From positions 194,030-258,029 of the forward strand of contig CAZOOK010000002.1 in assembly GCA_964581385.1 (NCBI GenBank): a stretch of 64,000 nt of DNA, in the 5' to 3' direction. The stretch is from CAZOOK01 sp964581385 (GTDB lineage: Bacteria; Pseudomonadota; Gammaproteobacteria; Nevskiales; Nevskiaceae). The position numbers were made by a program, and so were the translations under genes. Positions 46,825 through 55,592 of this stretch are shown piece after piece (position 1 is the first letter of the stretch; each line of letters opens with the position of its first letter). Under the pieces are notes generated by a model. It did no database searches, was not told the DNA's origin, and worked only from the letters and a program-made list of their open reading frames with translations.

Positions 46825-47412
46825 TCAGTCCGATCGCAGCTTCCACACCTTGAACTCGACGAGTCGGTCGCCAGCGAAGCGGGCGACAATGGCGACCGAC
46901 GTTTTGGGCAAGGAGCTAAGCTCTGGCGCGTTCGATGACGGCGATACCGGGAAGAAGCGACGCGCCACATCGCCTTCCCAATGTTCGTTATCCCCGACAG
47001 CGGCCGAAAACGCGCTACGTGTCATGCCTAAATGCAGTCCACCTGTTTGCAGGGATCCGGCCGCAGCCGGCAGCGGTAGGCAATTTTTGACGTTCTCTGA
47101 AGTCTTGTCTGCGATCGAAAAGCCGAGCAGCTCACGCACGTCACCACCAGGTTCCGCCGACAGAAACCGCACCACCGTCGCCGCCGTCGCATAGCAGAGG
47201 CCGGATTCGTGGTCCCGCGTTGCGCTCTCTTCGACGATCGGCGCTGCACCCAGCCGGTGCTGGACATCGTCCAGCGTCACCGTATTCAGCTCAAAGCCCA
47301 GCAGGCGGATAAATTCGTGGCCGTCCTGCGATGAAAGTGCAGGGCTCGCAGCAAATGCTAGTGCGACCAATACCGCAACACAGCGCTTACATTGCGCTCT
47401 TGCCAGCGTCAT
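46825..47412 (-). CDS. Hypothetical secreted protein
   Basis: A 195-residue protein with a signal peptide: MTLARAQCKRC, hydrophobic VAVLVALAFAASPAL, cleavage expected near ALSS-QDG. The mature part (about 170 residues) has FELNTVTLDDVQHRLGAAPI and two Cys (GLCYATA, VKNCLPLP) that may form a disulfide, plus GLHLGMTRSAFSAAVG. LGMTxxxxxAxxG segments resemble BamE/SmpA-like packing motifs, but I cannot assign a family. The start has an AAGGAGA ribosome site and lies inside the last 26 bases of cca, so the two are probably co-expressed. Confidence 0.75.
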   Translation of the reverse strand: MTLARAQCKRCVAVLVALAFAASPALSSQDGHEFIRLLGFELNTVTLDDVQHRLGAAPIVEESATRDHESGLCYATAATVVRFLSAEPGGDVRELLGFSIADKTSENVKNCLPLPAAAGSLQTGGLHLGMTRSAFSAAVGDNEHWEGDVARRFFPVSPSSNAPELSSLPKTSVAIVARFAGDRLVEFKVWKLRSD

Positions 47413-48679
47413 GCGCGTCTCCTTTTTGTTTGCGCGCCGCTTTCCACTGTCGCAGCGCGCGTTCGCGCTGCCGCCGCATCTCCTCGCCCACCGCTGGACC
47501 GTTGAAACCGTCCTTCGTGATCTCCCCTGCTTGAACCGTGTTGGCGATGCGCGCCGCTTCGCGCAAGTACGGCACCGGAGCATAGTCGTAGTTTTCGAAG
47601 CCCAGCCGGCCGCGCGCATCGCAGAGGCAGGCGTCGAGCGCGCGGTCGAAAAATTCGCCGCGCTTGAATGCGCCGAGACGATCCAGCAATTCGTACAGGG
47701 TCGAAGGTCGCAATTCCTGCGCGCGATGGACGATCAGATGATCGCGCGTGACAGCGAGCGCGAGGTCACGGCCGGCATTGGGCACGCGCAAACGCTCACA
47801 GAACTGTTTGACCAGCGGCAGGCCGCGCGCATCGTGCATTTTGTGGCTGGGCCATTCCGCCGGCGGCGTAGCCGCCTTACCGAGATCGTGCAGCAAAGCC
47901 GCGACGCGCACCGGCGTCGTAAATTCCATGCGCTCGGCGGCATCGACGCACATCAGCGTGTGGACCAGCGTATCCACTTCGGGATGGTACTCCGCACGTT
48001 GCGGTACACCGGACAGCGCGGCGAGTTCCGGCATCACGCGCGCCAGCGCCCCACACTCATGCAGCACTTCGAAAAACACGCCAGGCCGGTAGGGCGATGG
48101 CGATTCGCCGCCAACCTTTTGCGTCAGCGCGCGCTCGGTTTCTTTCCACACACGTTCCGGCACCAGATGATCGGCTTCGCCGGCGACGACCATTTCGCGC
48201 ATCAGCTGTTTGGTCTCGTCAGCGATATGGAAACCGAGTGGTGCGAAGCGTGCAGCGAAGCGCGCCACGCGCAGAATGCGTACCGGATCCTCGGCGAAGG
48301 CGGGCGAGACGTGACGCAGCACCCGGGCTTCGAGATCACGGCGGCCGCCGTGAGGATCGATCAGCGCGCCGCCTTCGTCCTGCGCGATGGCGTTGACGGT
48401 GAGATCGCGTCTGCGCAGATCGTCCTCGATGGTTACATCCGCCCCGGCGCAGAATTGAAAGCCGTGATAGCCGCGCCCGCTCTTGCGCTCAGTACGCGCA
48501 AGCGCATGCTCTTCCTTGGTTTTCGGATCGAGGAAGACCGGAAAATCCTTGCCGACCGGTTGATATCCGGCTGCGACCATCTCTTCGGGACTGGCGCCGA
48601 CGACGACGAAATCGCGTTCCTTCACTGGCAGGCCGAGCAGCGCATCGCGCACCGCGCCACCGACCAGGAAGCGCTTCAC
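47387..48679 (-). CDS. cca: Multifunctional CCA-adding tRNA nucleotidyltransferase
   Basis: A 430-residue class II nucleotidyltransferase that builds or repairs the tRNA 3' CCA end. It shows KRFLVGGAVRDALLGLPVKERDFVVVG, the nucleotide-selecting RRRDLTVNAIA and AEDPVRILRVARFAARF. A C-terminal HD domain (VRVAALLHDLGKA, VTRDHLI) predicts the added phosphatase and phosphodiesterase activities of bacterial Cca. The GTG at 48679 overlaps the slt stop (GTGA); upstream open sequence is Arg-rich shadow. Confidence 0.96.
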   Translation of the reverse strand: MKRFLVGGAVRDALLGLPVKERDFVVVGASPEEMVAAGYQPVGKDFPVFLDPKTKEEHALARTERKSGRGYHGFQFCAGADVTIEDDLRRRDLTVNAIAQDEGGALIDPHGGRRDLEARVLRHVSPAFAEDPVRILRVARFAARFAPLGFHIADETKQLMREMVVAGEADHLVPERVWKETERALTQKVGGESPSPYRPGVFFEVLHECGALARVMPELAALSGVPQRAEYHPEVDTLVHTLMCVDAAERMEFTTPVRVAALLHDLGKAATPPAEWPSHKMHDARGLPLVKQFCERLRVPNAGRDLALAVTRDHLIVHRAQELRPSTLYELLDRLGAFKRGEFFDRALDACLCDARGRLGFENYDYAPVPYLREAARIANTVQAGEITKDGFNGPAVGEEMRRQRERALRQWKAARKQKGDAHDAGKSAM

Positions 48680-50670
48680 GGCGCGCCGCCCGTGCCGATG
48701 CTCGGCACTACCCGCGCTTCCTGCGAGGCGGTGGCGGTGACAGGCGTGATCTGCGCCAGCCAGCCACCAACCTTCTGCGGTTCTTCGTTGCGCAGCCACG
48801 CGAACACAAGGCGGTGCCACAGGATGTGTTGCACATAACCGCGCGTTTCGTTGTACGGGATGTTTTCGATCCAAGCATCGGCGTCCATCGGCTGCGCCGG
48901 CAGCCAGCGCGCGGCAGCGTTCGGACCGGCGTTATAAGCGGCAAGCGCGACCGGGATCTGACCGCCGAAAATGTCGATCATCTGCCGCAGTTGCGCAGCA
49001 CCGAGCGGCAGATTGATAGCCGGTTCGAATAGTTGCTCGGTCGTTGGTTTCGGCCGCTGCCAATGTAGCGCCGTGCGCCGCGCCGTCTCCGGCATCAGTT
49101 GCAGCAGCCCCAGCGCGCCGGTACGCGACACCGCATCGCTGCGATAGAGGCTTTCCTGGCGCAATACGGAATAGATCAGATCCGGCGACAAGCCTGATAG
49201 TGCGGACGCGGTCGCCACATCATGGTCGTAGGGACGCGGAAACAGTCGCCCATAGTCATTGAACACGCCCAGACGGGTTGCGGTGGCAACGGCGACATCA
49301 AACCATTCCCAGCGATACGCAAGCGCGATGCTTTGCATCCGCGCCACGGCCGGCAGCGCATTGAAGCCGTACCACCATTCAGCCGCAGCTTCATCCTTGA
49401 GCGCGCAGCGCAACAGTTCGCGCGCGCGCGCAAATGCAGGCAGGCCGGCGAGTTGTACCACCTGCTCATCATCGAACGTCAGCGGCTGCAGATGCGGCGC
49501 GTAGCTGTCGCCAACTTGCCCAGCCGCAAGTACGGCGTAGTAGTTGTCGTCGCTTGAAATGCTCTGGAAAAGCGCCCGTGCCTGCTGTGGCCGGCCCGTC
49601 GTGGCAGCGGCGCGCGCGGCCCAGTAGCGCCAACGCGGTTGATTGCGCAGCGAGTCCGGCATCGCGGCGACGGCGCGGGCGAGGCGATTCCAATCGCCGC
49701 CCCAGATCGCGGCGCGCGCACGCCATTCATGGGCGTGCTCGTCGTAGACAGCGGTGGAAGCGCGATCGAACCAATCCATCGCTTGATTGCGGCGGCTCAA
49801 CGCAAAACCGAGCGCGACTGCCTGCGCGGCGGACGCGCGCTGCGCCGGATCGAGCCGGCGCGTGCTCAGCAAGCCCTCAAAACGTTGCGCGGCAGCATCC
49901 GGATCTTTCTTGGCCAGCCGGCTCCAACCATCCAGCAACGCCGGCATTTCGACCGGTCTGGCCGGCGCGGCCAGCAGCGCGTCGATCGCGAGTTGCGGCT
50001 GCTCGATCAACGTCGCCCATTCGATCAGCGGCGCTGCGGCGACCGCTGGCAGCTCCTTGATCAGCTTGCGCGCAAAGCCGGAATCGCCCGCTTCCAACGC
50101 GAGCCTGACGCGCTTTTCGATCAGCGCGGGCGTCAACACCTTTTGCGCCCGCAGCCAGTCGAACACCGGGTCGCATTGCGGCGGAGACTCGCGCGGCATC
50201 AGCCAAAGCGCTTCGGCGGTCGATGCCAGTGCCTTGGTATCGCCCAACACGAGCTGGCCGGCAGCCGCGTCGCAACGCTCGGTGAGATCCGCACCGTCGG
50301 CGCCGTATTGTTTCAGGTAGATCGTCCACCGGTGCCGGGAAGCAAGGCTCGACAACCATGCGCGGCGCAACGTGCGCGCAACCGGTTGATCACCATATTC
50401 GGACAGAAAGGCGGCGGCGGCGCGATCGGCCGGCGCCTCGTCATCACCCGCCGCGCGCAAGCCCGCTTCGATGCGGCGCTCGCGCAGATACGGGTATAGC
50501 GGGTAATGCCTGAGGGCTTCATTATCCGGGGTCGTGTCAGAATTCGTAGTCGGTACAATGGCATAGACGCTACGGAAGGCTTCGCGCACAGCTGCATAGG
50601 GATCTTCCTCGGCGCGCACGGCTGCCGCTCCAAGTAGCAGCATCAGACAAAGTGGGAACCGGTAATTCAT
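48676..50670 (-). CDS. slt: Soluble lytic murein transglycosylase (Slt70-like)
   Basis: A 664-residue periplasmic enzyme with a signal peptide (NYRFPLCLMLLLGAAAVRA), a long superhelical alpha domain and a C-terminal lysozyme-like SLT domain. The catalytic Glu506 is in IYSVLRQESLY; GALGLLQLMPETARR and ALAAYNAGPNAAARWL are typical. It cleaves glycan strands to 1,6-anhydroMurNAc products. The ATG at 50670 was preferred to a GTG seven codons upstream. The stop overlaps cca. Confidence 0.93.
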   Translation of the reverse strand: MNYRFPLCLMLLLGAAAVRAEEDPYAAVREAFRSVYAIVPTTNSDTTPDNEALRHYPLYPYLRERRIEAGLRAAGDDEAPADRAAAAFLSEYGDQPVARTLRRAWLSSLASRHRWTIYLKQYGADGADLTERCDAAAGQLVLGDTKALASTAEALWLMPRESPPQCDPVFDWLRAQKVLTPALIEKRVRLALEAGDSGFARKLIKELPAVAAAPLIEWATLIEQPQLAIDALLAAPARPVEMPALLDGWSRLAKKDPDAAAQRFEGLLSTRRLDPAQRASAAQAVALGFALSRRNQAMDWFDRASTAVYDEHAHEWRARAAIWGGDWNRLARAVAAMPDSLRNQPRWRYWAARAAATTGRPQQARALFQSISSDDNYYAVLAAGQVGDSYAPHLQPLTFDDEQVVQLAGLPAFARARELLRCALKDEAAAEWWYGFNALPAVARMQSIALAYRWEWFDVAVATATRLGVFNDYGRLFPRPYDHDVATASALSGLSPDLIYSVLRQESLYRSDAVSRTGALGLLQLMPETARRTALHWQRPKPTTEQLFEPAINLPLGAAQLRQMIDIFGGQIPVALAAYNAGPNAAARWLPAQPMDADAWIENIPYNETRGYVQHILWHRLVFAWLRNEEPQKVGGWLAQITPVTATASQEARVVPSIGTGGAP

Positions 50671-50866
50671 GGCGGATAGGTGTTTCGACACGGCGTAACA
50701 GGTGCTCTATGGACGTCCATTCTAGAATCGAGTTCGCACCCGCATCGCCCAAGAGGCGTAGGCACGAAACAACCATCGTATATCGTACCCAGGACCTTCC
50801 TCACTCAACGTGCAGCGCGGTGACTTATACTTCGCTGGCGTATAGCAACGATCCAGGAATAATCAA

Positions 50867-52084
50867 ATGTCAAATCTCGTCCGGCCGCACGGTGGCGGCC
50901 CGCTTAAGACTCTATTGCTTTCGGGGGCGGCGTTGAAGGCCGAACAGGCCCACGCCAAAACACTGCCGCGTGTGACCATCGCGTCGCGCGAAGCCGGCGA
51001 TCTCATCATGCTGGGGATTGGCGGTTTCACCCCACTCGACGGGTTCATGGGCCATGACGATTGGAAGGGGGTATGCGACAACTATCGCATGGCTTCCGGC
51101 CTGTTCTGGCCGATCCCGATCACCCTCTCGACCGATTCGGCGACAGCGGACGGTATCAAAATCGGTGCCGAAGTGGCGCTGTACGACACCGAGCGCGACG
51201 AAATCACGGCGACGATGAAGGTCACCGAGAAGTACAAGATCGACAAGGCGCACGAGTGCAAAGCCGTGTTTCGCACCACCGATGAAGCGCATCCAGGCGT
51301 AAAGATGGTGATGAGTCAGGGCGACATCAACCTCGCCGGCCCGGTCAAGGTACTGAGCCAGGGCGGGTTCCCGGAAAAATATGGCGCGATGTACATGACC
51401 CCGGCGCAGACGCGCGCCGAATTCGACAAGCGCGGCTGGAAAACCATCGCCGCGTTCCAGACCCGCAATCCGATGCACCGCAGCCATGAATATCTGGCCA
51501 AGGTCGCAGTCGAAGTCTGCGACGGCGTGATGATTCACTCCTTGCTCGGCAAACTGAAGCCGGGCGATATCCCCGCCGAAGTGCGCCAGGATGCGATTTC
51601 GCAGCTGATCGAAAAGTATTTCGTCAAGAACACCGTGATCCAGTCCGGTTATCCGCTCGACATGCGCTATGCCGGACCGCGCGAAGCGCTGTTGCACGCG
51701 CTGTTCCGCCAGAACTACGGCTGTTCGCATCTGATCGTCGGCCGCGACCATGCCGGCGTTGGCGACTATTACGGCCCCTTCGACGCACAGCACGTATTCG
51801 ATGAAATCCCGGCTAACGCGCTGGAAACCAAGCCACTGAAAATCGACTGGACGTTCTACTGCGATGCCTGCGAAGGGATGGCCAGCGCCAAGACCTGCCC
51901 GCACGACGAAAAGCACCGCCTGCTGCTATCCGGCACCAAGCTGCGCAAGCTGCTGTCGGAAGACGGCGAAGTGCCGCCACAGTTCTCGCGTCCGGAAGTG
52001 CTGACGATTCTGCGCAAGTACTACGCGAGCCTGGCCGAGCATGAAAAGGTCAAGGTTGAGCTCAAGGGACACTCGGCACGCTGA
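50867..52084 (+). CDS. sat: Sulfate adenylyltransferase (ATP sulfurylase), Sat type
   Basis: A 405-residue homo-oligomeric ATP sulfurylase converting ATP and sulfate to adenosine-5'-phosphosulfate, or running in reverse during sulfur oxidation. The active-site motif is QTRNPMHRSHEY (198-209) and the second is GRDHAG (292-297); FYCDACEG and KTCPHDEK supply cysteines of the expected zinc site. This is the Sat form common in sulfate reducers and sulfur oxidisers, unlike the CysDN form typical of enterobacteria. No APS reductase or kinase gene is adjacent. TATACT at 50826-50831 may be a -10 box. A strong terminator follows. Confidence 0.95.
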   Translation: MSNLVRPHGGGPLKTLLLSGAALKAEQAHAKTLPRVTIASREAGDLIMLGIGGFTPLDGFMGHDDWKGVCDNYRMASGLFWPIPITLSTDSATADGIKIGAEVALYDTERDEITATMKVTEKYKIDKAHECKAVFRTTDEAHPGVKMVMSQGDINLAGPVKVLSQGGFPEKYGAMYMTPAQTRAEFDKRGWKTIAAFQTRNPMHRSHEYLAKVAVEVCDGVMIHSLLGKLKPGDIPAEVRQDAISQLIEKYFVKNTVIQSGYPLDMRYAGPREALLHALFRQNYGCSHLIVGRDHAGVGDYYGPFDAQHVFDEIPANALETKPLKIDWTFYCDACEGMASAKTCPHDEKHRLLLSGTKLRKLLSEDGEVPPQFSRPEVLTILRKYYASLAEHEKVKVELKGHSAR

Positions 52085-52109
52085 TAACAGCTTAGCGTCC
52101 AAGCGTTCG

Positions 52110-52138
52110 GGGCCGGCAGTGATGCCGGCCCTTTTTTT
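52110..52138 (+). terminator. Intrinsic terminator after sat
   Basis: A 9-base stem GGGCCGGCA / TGCCGGCCC with loop GTGA is followed by seven T. It lies 26 bases after the sat stop. The core is nearly identical to the terminator at 53125. Confidence 0.95.
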
Positions 52139-52321
52139 CGTTCGCAGCGATGTCAGATCGCCGATACCTTATCGCGACGAGCCCCTCGGCAGCAGCAAGT
52201 CATTTGTGCGCTGATTCACACATCTCCGATGAATAGCGCTTGTGCGCGCTAGTGGTGCTCGTTACTGTTTCCGCGGCAGGAACCCATGCGCCGCCGGCGC
52301 AGTCTTCAAGGAGAAGCAAGG

Positions 52322-53092
52322 ATGACTCGTATCGCACGCTCATTTTCACGTTTAGGTTTTGCTTTTGCCGCCGCGGTATCAGCGGCAAGTCTGATTCCAG
52401 TCGTGCCGGTCGAAGCGGCCCAGCAACAGAACGCAAATCTTTACGCCTACTGGAACTACCACGGCGCCAACGGCTTCTGGAATACCGACCAGATCATGTG
52501 GGTGGAACAGAAGGCGTCGGCCACGTTCTGGGCACAGTACTGGACCTGGCCCGACGGCAGCAACGGCGGCTATATCGGTTTGCAGACCAACGGCGCGGCC
52601 GGCGGCGATACGGGCATTTTTTCGCTGTGGAACGCCAACGCCGCGAGTGGCCCGTCCTGTGGACAATTCTCCGGCGAAGGGAATGGCTATAGCTGCCGCC
52701 TGTCGTTCCCCATCTATACCAACACACAATACCGCTACCGCGTGTGGCGCCTGAATAGCGATGCCGGTGGACAATGGTGGGGCGCCTGGATCTATGACAG
52801 TCGCTCAGGGCAGGACGTCTACATCGGTTCGATCCGCGTGCCGGGCTCGCGCACACTGATGGCCGTGCCGATGAACTTTACCGAATACTTCGGTAATGCG
52901 GTGGCCTGCAACCAGGTACCGGTATCGATCGTCGACTGGACACAGCCGGCATCCAACAGCCAGGGCAACGGTGCCTATCAGTACTACTCCGCCTACTCAA
53001 GCTGGACCAAGGGCGCCTGTACCGGCGGCTCCGCAACAGCGAAGAACTATGGCTGGACGCAGGGCGTCAGGGCTTTGATGGGCGGACCCTGA
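52322..53092 (+). CDS. Secreted DUF3472-like protein of unknown function
   Basis: A 256-residue protein with a signal peptide (ARSFSRLGFAFAAAVSAASL, cleavage near VEA-AQQ). The mature part is rich in Trp, Tyr, Gly and Asn: LYAYWNYHGANGFW, FWAQYWTWPDGSNGGYIGLQTNG, YRYRVWRLN, GQWWGAWIYD. The WNYHGANG...GGYIGLQ pattern resembles DUF3472 beta-sandwich proteins, which may bind carbohydrate; this assignment is tentative. The ATG at 52322 has an AAGGAGA ribosome site. It has its own terminator and a short GC-rich hairpin at about 52287-52301 just before the ribosome site. Confidence 0.75.
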   Translation: MTRIARSFSRLGFAFAAAVSAASLIPVVPVEAAQQQNANLYAYWNYHGANGFWNTDQIMWVEQKASATFWAQYWTWPDGSNGGYIGLQTNGAAGGDTGIFSLWNANAASGPSCGQFSGEGNGYSCRLSFPIYTNTQYRYRVWRLNSDAGGQWWGAWIYDSRSGQDVYIGSIRVPGSRTLMAVPMNFTEYFGNAVACNQVPVSIVDWTQPASNSQGNGAYQYYSAYSSWTKGACTGGSATAKNYGWTQGVRALMGGP

Positions 53093-53124
53093 TAGGTCGG
53101 AAATTCTGATCTGAAATGACTCGG

Positions 53125-53155
53125 GGCCGGCAGCGATGCCGGCCTTATTTATTTG
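53125..53155 (+). terminator. Terminator after the secreted DUF3472-like gene
   Basis: An 8-base stem GGCCGGCA / TGCCGGCC with loop GCGA is followed by TTATTTATTTGTT. It differs from the sat terminator only in the loop and tail, and may also serve the convergent gene ending at 53161. Confidence 0.85.
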
Positions 53156-53160
53156 TTCAG

Positions 53161-53751
53161 TCAAGAAAATCCGGAACCACCCCGCGCCAGCGTGTCGTAG
53201 AGCACAAGCGCACCCAGTACCGCGAACAGCAGCGCCGCGCCGCGCCGCACCCATTGCAGCGGAATCCGATCTGCGAGCCGATCTCCGAAGATCACGGACG
53301 GGCCATCGACGAGCAGCATGCCCAGTGTCGTGCCCGCAACGACGACGAACGGATCGCCGAAGCGCGCCGCCAGCAGCGCGGTTGCGATCTGCGTCTTGTC
53401 ACCGACTTCGGCGAAGAAAAAAGCCACGGCGGTGATCCAGAAAACACCGAAACGCGATTCGGTCTTGTGTGCTTCGTCCGCGTCGAGCGTATCCGGCTTG
53501 AGTGTCCACACCGCGACAGCAAGGAATGAGACGCCGACGAGATAGTGTAGAAGATCGGGACGCAGATGGTCGCGCACCCATGTGCCGGCCCAGGCGGCGA
53601 GCAGGTGATTGATAATCGTGGCCACGAAAATACCAGCGATGATCGTTCCCGGCCGCCGGTAGCGCACCGCCAGCAGCAGCGCCAGCAGCTGTGTCTTGTC
53701 GCCGAGTTCGCCGAGCGCAACGGTGGCGATCGAAATCAAAAAGGCGTTCAT
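53161..53751 (-). CDS. GDT1/UPF0016 (TMEM165) family cation exporter
   Basis: A 196-residue membrane protein with six predicted helices and the family's duplicated ExGDKT motif: ELGDKTQL (E15, D18) and EVGDKTQI (E115, D118). Members export Mn2+ or Ca2+ by exchange with protons; bacterial members studied so far are mainly manganese exporters. It lies three bases after the EI24-like gene and near oxyR, which fits manganese and oxidative-stress physiology, but no Mn-responsive element was seen. Confidence 0.9.
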   Translation of the reverse strand: MNAFLISIATVALGELGDKTQLLALLLAVRYRRPGTIIAGIFVATIINHLLAAWAGTWVRDHLRPDLLHYLVGVSFLAVAVWTLKPDTLDADEAHKTESRFGVFWITAVAFFFAEVGDKTQIATALLAARFGDPFVVVAGTTLGMLLVDGPSVIFGDRLADRIPLQWVRRGAALLFAVLGALVLYDTLARGGSGFS

Positions 53752-53754
53752 GGA

Positions 53755-54468
53755 TCAGAGTACCGCACTACGCGCGCGCTCCAGCGCCGCGAGGCCATAG
53801 TGGATAAAGCTGAGCCCGGCATACACCGGCGCGAGCAGATTGAGTAGCGGAATCGTCTGCGCCAGCGCAGCAATCGCACCAAGACCAAACAATGGCACGC
53901 GATGCGCAGACACGAAGCGTACATATTCCTCGTTGCTGGCATGCTCGGCCAGCGCGTCGTAACGGAACAGGCGCTGATTGAGCCACGCACCGAGCACGAC
54001 CGGCAATAACAGTGCCGGCGCACCAAAGAACCACAGCGGCAGCGTCACGATCCACAGGATCGCGAATCCAAGCGTCGCCACCAGCGCGTTGCCGATGCTG
54101 CCCGCGACGGTGCCGCCATGCTTGCGTTCGAGTTGCGGATAGCTGAGCGCGGCAACGTCGGCGACCATGATCGGCGTCGCGATTGTCGAAGTCACGATCA
54201 GTGCCGTCGCCTGTGTCAGTGGCAGAAGAAACAACACCATCGTGATCAATACGATCCACTCGCTGAGCAAGGTCGCAGTGCTCTCGCCGAACCAGTGCAC
54301 CGTCACACCGTAGGCGATCAGGCGGCGCAGGCCTTCGACCACTCCGTGCCAAGCGAAGAAATAGAGCACTACCCATAGCGCCAGTGCTCCGAGCAATGGC
54401 CACAGCACGAGACCGAGCATGCGCGGCCGCAGCAGGCTATGTGCCGCTTTCATCAGCGCTTCAATCAT
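53755..54468 (-). CDS. EI24-domain membrane protein (CysZ-like)
   Basis: A 237-residue protein with about five membrane helices and the EI24/CysZ layout: MIEALMKAAHSLLRPRMLGLVLWPL at the start (with an N-terminal amphipathic part), then an internal FLLPLTQATALIVTSTIATPIM and C-terminal NLLAPVYAGLSFIHYGLAAL. CysZ proteins import sulfate, but this group is broader and is often annotated only as EI24 domain. A sulfate role is possible given sat nearby, but sat is not adjacent. The start is ATG at 54468. Confidence 0.75.
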   Translation of the reverse strand: MIEALMKAAHSLLRPRMLGLVLWPLLGALALWVVLYFFAWHGVVEGLRRLIAYGVTVHWFGESTATLLSEWIVLITMVLFLLPLTQATALIVTSTIATPIMVADVAALSYPQLERKHGGTVAGSIGNALVATLGFAILWIVTLPLWFFGAPALLLPVVLGAWLNQRLFRYDALAEHASNEEYVRFVSAHRVPLFGLGAIAALAQTIPLLNLLAPVYAGLSFIHYGLAALERARSAVL

Positions 54469-54479
54469 GATTGGTTCGC

Positions 54480-55427
54480 TTATGCCGACTCCGCGAGCTG
54501 CGCCGCTTCGTTGAGCAGCGTCACGCCGCGCACACCGCATTCGAGCACGCCGTCGCGCAAGACGCGAATTACCGCCGCCCGTGGAAAACTGCGCCGCCAG
54601 ATGATGCCGATGCGGCGCGACGGCGCCGGAGCGGCGATCGGCACAACGGTCAGCGAATCCGGACCGGCGGCGGCACGATTCTCGACGGAGCCGCGTGGCA
54701 GCACAGTGATACCAAGACCGCTGGCGACCATGTAGCGGATGGTTTCCAGGGAACTCCCGGTCTGCGGCCGCAAGCTATCGCTCTGCGCGTCCACGCACTT
54801 CGGGCAGGCGGCGATGACCTGATCGCGGAAGCAATGACCGGGACCCAGCAGCAGCAGGTTTTCCTCAGCGAGCTTTTTCGCCGCTACCGACTGTTCTCCG
54901 GCCCAGCGATGATCGCGCGGTACGACAACGACGAATTCCTCGTCATACAAAGGCCATGCGGACAGCCCATGCATATCCACCGGCAGCGCGACGATGGCAA
55001 CGTCCAGTTCGTTGTCGCGCAATTGCTCGAGCAGGACCGCCGTGAAGTTTTCCTCGATCACCAACGGCATCCTCGGCGCGGCATCGCGCAGCTTCGGCAC
55101 AAGCGACGGCAGCAGGTAGGGCCCAACGGTGTAAATCGCGCCGAGCCGGAGCGCACCGAGCAGTTCGTCCTTGCCCTCGCGGGCGATATCCTGGACCAGC
55201 TTGGCCTCGGCGAGCACGCGCCGCGCTTGTTCGACGATGCGCGCGCCGACCGGCGTTGGCCGCACCTCGCCGCGCGTGCGTTCAAACAGTACCACGCCGA
55301 GTTCGTCTTCCAGCTTCTTCAGCGCCATCGATAGCGTCGGCTGGCTCACAAACGCCCGCTCGGCGGCGCGCGCGAAGTGCCTTTCCTTATCGAGGCCGAC
55401 GATGTAGCGAAGTTCAGTTAGGGTCAC
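54480..55427 (-). CDS. oxyR: Hydrogen-peroxide-sensing regulator OxyR
   Basis: A 315-residue LysR-type regulator. The winged helix is TLTELRYIVGLDKERHFARAAERAFVSQPTLSMALKKLE. The two redox cysteines are exactly at positions 199 and 208 (GHCFRDQVIAACP), the E. coli numbering, so the peroxide switch is intact. The GTG at 55427 gives the conserved N-terminus VTLTELRYI with an AGGTG ribosome site. It precedes the EI24 and UPF0016 genes in one direction and is divergent from the Sel1 lipoprotein gene; no clear OxyR operator was seen in the 165-base gap. Confidence 0.95.
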   Translation of the reverse strand: MTLTELRYIVGLDKERHFARAAERAFVSQPTLSMALKKLEDELGVVLFERTRGEVRPTPVGARIVEQARRVLAEAKLVQDIAREGKDELLGALRLGAIYTVGPYLLPSLVPKLRDAAPRMPLVIEENFTAVLLEQLRDNELDVAIVALPVDMHGLSAWPLYDEEFVVVVPRDHRWAGEQSVAAKKLAEENLLLLGPGHCFRDQVIAACPKCVDAQSDSLRPQTGSSLETIRYMVASGLGITVLPRGSVENRAAAGPDSLTVVPIAAPAPSRRIGIIWRRSFPRAAVIRVLRDGVLECGVRGVTLLNEAAQLAESA

Positions 55428-55592
55428 GGGCAGACACCTGCGGAGATAAGTGGAAGCTTCCTGAACGGCAATGATAGACCGTCCGATCCGGTAATCCGTT
55501 CGCGTCGCGACGGCAGCGGCCAAAGCCGGTAACATCTGTGTCGTAGCCCGGCGCAATGCCCGGCGCCATTCGGATTTTTCGGCAGGGAATAC

